A DNA stretch of 64,000 nucleotides from Noviherbaspirillum pedocola (GTDB taxonomy: Bacteria; Pseudomonadota; Gammaproteobacteria; Burkholderiales; Burkholderiaceae_D). The notes beneath the pieces were generated by a model, which worked only from the letters and a program-made list of their open reading frames with translations, did no database searches and had not been told where the DNA came from. Positions 59,337 to 64,000 of this stretch are shown here, one piece after another (position 1 is the stretch's first letter; every line of letters starts with the position of its first letter). The DNA is taken from the NCBI RefSeq assembly GCF_016632335.1, contig NZ_JAEPBG010000012.1, positions 62,001 to 126,000 on the forward strand, in the 5' to 3' direction. A program made the position numbers and the translations under genes.

Positions 59337-59432
59337 AACTGCAACTGCAACTGCAACTGCAACTGCAACTGCAACTGCAACTGCAACTGCAACTGCAACT
59401 GCAACTGCAACTGCAACTGCAACTGCAACTGC
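59337..59432 (+). repeat. Hexanucleotide array (AACTGC) x 16
   Basis: Ninety-six bases, exactly 16 identical units with no interruption. It is preceded by degenerate AACGGC-like units (about 59297-59322). A 6-base unit cannot cause frameshifts, and no gene covers it. Confidence 0.98.
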
Positions 59433-59559
59433 GTAGCGTAGTGCTATTACAACCGATGCAGCAGTTACCGCGCGAACCTTGAAAGAGCTGGCTGGGCGCA
59501 GCCCACGCGGTTGTTCGATCACCGCCTTGGCTACCCATCCTACGAGACAAGGTTCCTCC

Positions 59560-60915
59560 TCAATGCCCCGCATGCATCCGTTTATGCATGCGCCGCAACC
59601 CCAGCCACACCGCGCCGGCGACCACCGGCACCAGCACGCCGGTGCTGATGTCGGCATTGATCGGCAAGCCGGCCGCCTTCAGCGCCTTCGCCGCATAACC
59701 GAGCAGGCCGATCATGTAGTACGAGATCGCCGCCACCGACAAGCCTTCCACCGCCTGCTGCAACTGCAGTTGCTGCGCTGCCCTGGCATTCATCGATTGC
59801 AGAATCTGCCGGTTCTGCTGTTCCTGCACGATGCCGACGCGGGTGCGCAGCAAATCGTTGGTCTGCGCGATGCGTCGCGCCAGCGCTTCCTGGCGGCTGG
59901 AGATGGCGGCGCAGGTGCTGGCCGCGGGCGTGAGGCGCCGGTCCATGAACTCCTCCACCGTCGGAAAGCCTTCGATACGCTCCTCGCGCAACTCCTCGAT
60001 GCGCGCAGCCACCAGCCGGAAATACGCCTGCGATGCCGAGAAGCGGTAGTTGTTGTCCACCGCGAGATTTTCCAGCCGCGCGGCCAGGCGCGTGATGTTG
60101 TCCAGCAGCCCCTGCTCCTGCACCGATTCAGCCGCGGACTGGTGATGCAGCGTGCCGCCGTTCATGCCATCGGTTTCGATCATGGCGGCAGTCAGTTCGG
60201 CCAGCTCATCCTCGATCGCATTCAGCACCGGCGTAGCACGCTGCGCATGCGGCAGGCCGAGCAGCGCCATCATGCGATAGGTCTCGATCTCCAGCATGCG
60301 CTGCACCAGGCGGCCGGCCTGCTGTTCGCGCAGGCCGACGTCGCGCACGACAATGCGGGAAAAGCCATCGGACTGCACCAGGAAGTCGGTCCAGATTTCC
60401 GCGCCGTGCAGCACCCGGCTGCCGACCAGCAGCTTGCCTTCGAACACCCGGCGCAGGCCGTGCGCGAAGTCCTGAGCCGCGCCGGAGGAAGCGTCGAGCA
60501 CGACGTGGGTGGCGACCATCAGCCGGCCCTGCAACGCCGACAGCCATTGCTGCGGAATCTGGTGCAGCGGCACGCGGCCGAAGGCTTCGTCCACCGGCAG
60601 CGCTTCCTCGTGGCGCTGGGCGAAGGTGTAGGTGGCGAACTCGGTATGGCTTTCCCATTTCAGGCGGAAGCGGCCGAAATCGTGGAAGAAGAACTTCGCC
60701 TCCTCGGCCGGCGCGGACACGCCGAAATGCCGGCACAGGTCGGTCAGCAAGCCATGCTGCAGCCGGGCATTCGTCGCGCCCGGCGCGAGGTCGTCGCGCA
60801 CATACACCGCCAGATGGGTGATGCTTTCCGGCGCATGCAGCTCGAGAAAGGGACGGGAATGGATTTCGGCGGCAAGCGGCACGCGCAGCGCGTGATTCAG
60901 GCTGGAATAAATCAT
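59560..60915 (-). CDS. DUF3422 family membrane protein
   Basis: A 451-aa protein of the DUF3422 family. A soluble N-terminal part has the conserved RVPLAAEIHSRPFLELHAPE. A middle helical region follows, then two C-terminal membrane helices (about 400-450, VEGLSVAAISYYMIGLLGY and VLVPVVAGAVWLGL) before a basic His-rich end. The membrane part resembles DUF3422 proteins of unknown role. The start at 60915 (MIYSSLNHALRVPL) fits the family, and the frame continues to 61122 through the thyA promoter region. It is divergent from thyA. Confidence 0.88.
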   Translation of the reverse strand: MIYSSLNHALRVPLAAEIHSRPFLELHAPESITHLAVYVRDDLAPGATNARLQHGLLTDLCRHFGVSAPAEEAKFFFHDFGRFRLKWESHTEFATYTFAQRHEEALPVDEAFGRVPLHQIPQQWLSALQGRLMVATHVVLDASSGAAQDFAHGLRRVFEGKLLVGSRVLHGAEIWTDFLVQSDGFSRIVVRDVGLREQQAGRLVQRMLEIETYRMMALLGLPHAQRATPVLNAIEDELAELTAAMIETDGMNGGTLHHQSAAESVQEQGLLDNITRLAARLENLAVDNNYRFSASQAYFRLVAARIEELREERIEGFPTVEEFMDRRLTPAASTCAAISSRQEALARRIAQTNDLLRTRVGIVQEQQNRQILQSMNARAAQQLQLQQAVEGLSVAAISYYMIGLLGYAAKALKAAGLPINADISTGVLVPVVAGAVWLGLRRMHKRMHAGH

Positions 60916-61038
60916 CAGGTTGGCAGGATGGAATGGCTGAACTGGCAAGGAAGCGGCATTGTAGCCGCTGCGAGCGGGGCGGCATCGCGGGCGAAACCGC
61001 AGCAAGACCGGCAGGCGGCGCCAACGGATGTCGTGCGT

Positions 61039-61044
61039 TAGAAT
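61039..61044 (+). promoter_or_regulatory. Candidate -10 box of thyA
   Basis: TAGAAT lies 24 bases before the thyA ATG, predicting a leader of about 18 nt. A -35 is not clear. Confidence 0.4.
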
Positions 61045-61068
61045 GGCGCGCTCATCAAGCGCACACTC

Positions 61069-62040
61069 ATGAAAGCCTACCTCGACCTCGTCCGCACCAT
61101 CCTCGACACCGGAAGCTGGCAAGACAACCGCACCGGTATACGAACAATCAGCATCCCCGGCGCGATGATGCGCTTTGACCTGAACGACGGTTTCCCGGCC
61201 GTGACCACGAAACGGCTTGCCTTCAAGTCAGTGGTCGGCGAATTGGTCGGCTTTTTGCGCGCCACGCGCAGCGCCGCCGATTTCCGTGCGCTCGGCTGCA
61301 AGGTTTGGGATCAGAACGCCAATGAAAACGCGGATTGGCTCGCCAACCCGTACCGCGCCGGCCCCGACGACCTCGGCCCGGTCTACGGCGCGCAATGGCG
61401 GCAATGGCCGGCATACAAGCTGATCGACGCCGACCAGGCCGCGCAGATCGACGACGCCGAGCGCCGCGGCTTTCGCTGCGTGTCGCGCCTCGAGGATGAA
61501 GGCCGTCCCAAGCTGCTGATGTATCGCGCGGTCGATCAGATCCGCGAATGCCTGGACACCATCATCAACAACCCGGGCAGCCGGCGCATCCTGTTCCACG
61601 GCTGGAATCCGGCGGTGCTGGATGCAGTCGCGCTGCCGGCCTGCCACCTGCTGTACCAGTTCATTCCGAACGCAAGCACCCGTGAAATCTCGCTGTGCCT
61701 GTACATCCGCAGCAACGACATCGGCCTGGGCGCGCCATTCAATCTCGCCGAGGGCGCGGCGCTGCTGCACCTGGTCGGCCGCCTCACCGGCTACAAGCCG
61801 CGCTGGTTCAGCTATTTCATCGGCGATGCGCACATCTATGAAAACCATCTCGACATGCTGCGCGAGCAGCTCGAGCGCGAGCCGTATCCGCTGCCGAAAC
61901 TGGTGATTGCCGATCGCGTGCCCGATCATGCGAAGACCGGGCGGTACGAGCCGGAATGGCTGGAGAAGATCGAGCCCGGCGATTTCTCGCTCGAAGGCTA
62001 CCGGCACCATCCGCCGCTGACCGCGCCCATGGCCGTCTGA
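61069..62040 (+). CDS. thyA: Thymidylate synthase (long form)
   Basis: ThyA methylates dUMP to dTMP with methylenetetrahydrofolate. The 323-aa enzyme has the start [20 protein letters not shown], the GPVYGAQWR motif (103-111) and the catalytic Cys192 in [27 protein letters not shown] and [15 protein letters not shown] follow. It is about 60 residues longer than E. coli ThyA (264 aa), chiefly because of an insertion after GAQWR (about 112-155). The Pro usually found before the Cys dipeptide is Ala. A terminator follows. Confidence 0.95.
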   Translation: MKAYLDLVRTILDTGSWQDNRTGIRTISIPGAMMRFDLNDGFPAVTTKRLAFKSVVGELVGFLRATRSAADFRALGCKVWDQNANENADWLANPYRAGPDDLGPVYGAQWRQWPAYKLIDADQAAQIDDAERRGFRCVSRLEDEGRPKLLMYRAVDQIRECLDTIINNPGSRRILFHGWNPAVLDAVALPACHLLYQFIPNASTREISLCLYIRSNDIGLGAPFNLAEGAALLHLVGRLTGYKPRWFSYFIGDAHIYENHLDMLREQLEREPYPLPKLVIADRVPDHAKTGRYEPEWLEKIEPGDFSLEGYRHHPPLTAPMAV

Positions 62041-62065
62041 ATCCGGACGTTGAATCCATGCCCCG

Positions 62066-62089
62066 ACCCGCCTTCCCAGGCGGGTTTTT
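62066..62089 (+). terminator. Rho-independent terminator of thyA
   Basis: ACCCGCC (62066-62072) pairs with GGCGGGT (62079-62085) over six bases and is followed by a T-run. Confidence 0.85.
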
Positions 62090-62263
62090 CATGTGTGCCG
62101 CGCTTCGATGGCGCACCGGATTGTTCCGTTCACTCATCGATTAATTGTTCGATAAAAGCCATGTCGGATTGAACATTTTCCGATCAGGAATCACCCACCC
62201 CTTGCCGCATCGATTCGCCGGATGCCGGCATTTGCCGCCACAGCCATTGCGCAAGGGTTTTCC

Positions 62264-63940
62264 ATGCCGATTTTTCGTCTCGCTCGCCGATTCGCCGCCC
62301 TGCTCCTGCCGTTCGTGCTTGCCTCCTGTGGCGGCGGCGGCGAGGAGGAGGGCCGCGTCCAGCGCGACCTCCCCGAGGCCGCCGTCAGTTGTCCCGGCGC
62401 CGATCTGGCGCGCCTGCAGACCGTGGTCTACGTCGCGCCCGACGGCATCGCGGGCGACAACTGCGGCGCGACCGTCGCCACGGCGTGCAAATCGATCGCG
62501 AAAGGCATACGTCGCTGCACGCGGTCCGGCTGCGCGGTGGCGGTGCGATACGGCCTGTATGACAGCAGCGAGACCATAGCGCTCGTCGACGGCGTTTCGG
62601 TGTACGGCAGCTGCCGCTTCGGCGACGAACCGGACCTGCATTACCGCACCGTGATCGCCGCAAAGCCCGCCGCGGGCGAAGCCGCGATCGCCGCAGCCAA
62701 TCTCGGCACGACCACGGTGCTGTCGAACATCGTCGTGCTGGGCAAGAATGAAACGACGCCCGGCGAAGCGAGCGTGGGCATGCTGGTGCGTTCGAGCCGT
62801 GGCCTGAGCCTGTCGGGCGTCACGCTGGCCGCCGGGCGCGGCGGCGACGGCGCGGCGGGCAGCACGGTGAGCGCGGATCCGGGCGGGAATGGCACGCAAC
62901 CCGGCCCGAACGCCAATGCCGGCGGCGAGGGCGGCGCAAGCTGCCCGGGGAAACCGCAGCCGTGGCCGGGAAGCGGTGGCCCGGGAAGGGAATTGAATTT
63001 CCCCGAAATACAGACTTGCACATTCGATTGCGATTGCTCTCCCGCTCCAGCACGGCAGGCTCCCGACTTCTACGCCGGCAGGGACAGCGGCGCCGCACAC
63101 GGCGGCTCCGGCGGCGGCATCGGGGGGGCAGGTTTGCAATGCAATCCGCATGCGGCGACCGATCCTGGCGGCGGCCCCGCGGGCGCTCCGGGCGAACTCG
63201 GCGATTGCGGCATGCTTCCCGGCACGCCATCCACAGCGACTGTCGGCCTAGCGAAGTTCAATGCGGGCCGCTGGGTCGCGTCCCGCGGCAATCCGGGCGG
63301 CGAAGGCGGCAGCGGCAGCGGCGGCGGAGGCGGAGGCGCCGGCGGCTATGCGGTACAGCACAAGTTCCTCGGCGACACCTTTCGCTATCACGGATTGCCA
63401 GGCGGCGGCGGCGGCGGCGGTTGCGGCGGCCCGGGCGGACAAGGCGGTCAGCAGGGCGGCGCTTCAATTGCGCTGGTGCTGATCAACGCCGGCATGGCCG
63501 AGCTGTCCGATACGGCCAATCTGATTCCGGGCCCCGGCGGCCAGGGCGGAACTGGCGGCACAGGGGCTCCGGGCGGTCCTGGCGGCAAGGGGGCGAGCGG
63601 CGCCATTACGACGCAAATCCACTTTCAGGCAGGCAGCTTTCAGGTGGCTGCCCCCGCATTCGGCGGCCAGGGCGGCGACGGCGGCCCCGGCGGCGCGGGC
63701 GCGGGCGGCGCCGGCGGCAATGGCGGTCCCTCGATGGCCATCGCCGCCGTCGGCGCCGTGCCGGACCCTGGCAACTTCTTCCGCTATTCCACCCTCCCCG
63801 GCAGCGCCGGCCGGCGCGGCAGCGGCATCAACAATCCCGCCGTTGCCGGCAGCGCCAACAGCCAGTGCCGCAGCGCCGACGGCCAGGACGGCCTGGGCGG
63901 CGCCGGCGATGCAGTCGTGCGTTTCGAAGGAGAAGACTGA
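62264..63940 (+). CDS. Glycine-rich, cysteine-rich lipoprotein (PGRS-like)
   Basis: A 558-aa precursor with a lipoprotein signal ending LASC (Cys at about 21), then GGGGEEE. The N-terminal 180 residues form a compact region of beta-helix type (VVYVAPDGIAGDNCGATVATACKSI, typical of DUF1565 or right-handed beta-helix starts). The rest is Gly-rich with repeats of GGxGG type (residues about 190-540) and about ten pairs of Cys. Similar architectures are known as PGRS-family lipoproteins in myxobacteria. The start at 62264 gives the signal peptide directly. Its stop overlaps the next start by one base. Confidence 0.8.
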   Translation: MPIFRLARRFAALLLPFVLASCGGGGEEEGRVQRDLPEAAVSCPGADLARLQTVVYVAPDGIAGDNCGATVATACKSIAKGIRRCTRSGCAVAVRYGLYDSSETIALVDGVSVYGSCRFGDEPDLHYRTVIAAKPAAGEAAIAAANLGTTTVLSNIVVLGKNETTPGEASVGMLVRSSRGLSLSGVTLAAGRGGDGAAGSTVSADPGGNGTQPGPNANAGGEGGASCPGKPQPWPGSGGPGRELNFPEIQTCTFDCDCSPAPARQAPDFYAGRDSGAAHGGSGGGIGGAGLQCNPHAATDPGGGPAGAPGELGDCGMLPGTPSTATVGLAKFNAGRWVASRGNPGGEGGSGSGGGGGGAGGYAVQHKFLGDTFRYHGLPGGGGGGGCGGPGGQGGQQGGASIALVLINAGMAELSDTANLIPGPGGQGGTGGTGAPGGPGGKGASGAITTQIHFQAGSFQVAAPAFGGQGGDGGPGGAGAGGAGGNGGPSMAIAAVGAVPDPGNFFRYSTLPGSAGRRGSGINNPAVAGSANSQCRSADGQDGLGGAGDAVVRFEGED

Positions 63941-64000
63941 TGCGCCGCCCGATGCTCAAACCTTCGTCGGCGCGGTTGCCGGCACTGCTGCTGGCCATCG
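63940..64000 (+). CDS. Start of a coupled exported protein (runs off window)
   Basis: Twenty codons from ATG at 63940 (TGATG with the preceding stop) give MRRPMLKPSSARLPALLLAI, the basic and hydrophobic start of a signal peptide. AAGGAGAAG lies 6 nt upstream. Nothing more can be said of its function. Coupling suggests it works with the glycine-rich lipoprotein. Confidence 0.65.
   Translation, partial: MRRPMLKPSSARLPALLLAI

Larger units (their letters stand above)
58597..59559. other. Gene-free composite repeat locus between convergent genes
   Basis: These 963 bases contain no credible gene. They hold, from left to right, a GGCTGGGCGCAGCC motif (58613), a GCAGTT array, hairpin copy 1, a GC-rich middle with a 15-bp hairpin (58959-58991) and other short inverted repeats, hairpin copy 2 in opposite orientation, degenerate AACGGC-like units, an AACTGC array and a second GGCTGGGCGCAGCC (59489). 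The frames that stay open here read as repeats and are judged spurious. The region may terminate both convergent genes. Confidence 0.85.

Noticed and set aside
59216-59428. Open frame reading Gln-Leu repeats through the array, ending in an Arg/Ser-rich tail
   Set aside because: The same array read in another frame. The tail comes from the hairpin loop and resembles spurious hypothetical proteins I recall from repeats of this type.
58704-59432. CRISPR array
   Set aside because: Repeats are contiguous 6-base units without spacers, and no cas gene is present.
59044-59550. Open minus-strand frame with a long Cys-Ser repeat
   Set aside because: The repeat is only the AACTGC array read in that frame. 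It has no start signals and crosses both a hairpin element and the array.

Overview
The window is ordinary chromosome from a GC-rich betaproteobacterium of the order Burkholderiales. The gene neighbourhoods and proteins look most like the Oxalobacteraceae (Herbaspirillum, Noviherbaspirillum or Massilia type). This rests on family recognition and conserved gene order (clpA-clpS-csp-icd; exbB-exbD-lpxK-trm112-kdsB-adk next to xseA and sodB; ispH-fkpB-radC-rpmB-rpmG). No 16S rRNA gene is present to confirm it. I see no prophage, transposase gene, CRISPR array or integrase.

Layout. 1-8342: protein quality control (clpA partial, clpS), a cold-shock protein, NADP isocitrate dehydrogenase with a palindromic operator candidate, an RluE pseudouridine synthase, two small exported proteins, rpsT, murJ and a SirB1-like protein. 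8385-16986: the ABC-F ATPase Uup, one tRNA-Arg(CCU), an unusual FimV-like / TPR / GspE-like ATPase group and a glycine-zipper lipoprotein. 17077-24866: an aromatic ring-cleavage pair (glutathione-dependent isomerase and FAH hydrolase), a DUF1232 protein, a branched-chain amino-acid type ABC transporter without its binding protein, ispH, fkpB and radC. 24921-31575: rpmB-rpmG under a clear sigma-70 promoter, a fatty-acid desaturase, an MscS channel, an RsmB-type methyltransferase, purN, a barnase/barstar-like pair and a small His-tailed exported protein.

31665-43706: gamma-glutamyltransferase with an SDR dehydrogenase, a TRIC/UPF0126 channel, a K+-independent H+-pyrophosphatase, adenylate kinase, the exbB-exbD-lpxK-trm112-kdsB envelope operon, xseA and sodB. 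43706-52323: a LysR/azoreductase divergent pair, sixA, a lipoprotein-type asparaginase, a glycine-zipper protein, a hypothetical protein, and a likely four-gene operon ending in the ergothioneine genes egtD-egtB. 52441-58596: four translationally coupled ABC/AttH genes. 58597-59559: a gene-free composite repeat locus. 59560-64000: a DUF3422 membrane protein, thyA, a glycine- and cysteine-rich lipoprotein and the start of a coupled exported protein.

The most unusual structure is the repeat locus at 58704-59432, between two convergent genes. Two inverted copies of a hairpin have 54-nt loops that are 53/54 identical, while their 15-16 bp stems differ in sequence yet both remain perfectly paired. 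Outside the hairpins lie hexanucleotide arrays in opposite orientation. Other leads are a 14-bp perfect palindrome before icd, likely leaderless starts for murJ and clpS, the secreted RNase/barstar pair, and the ergothioneine operon headed by a Tat-exported transglutaminase and a TlpA-like thioredoxin.
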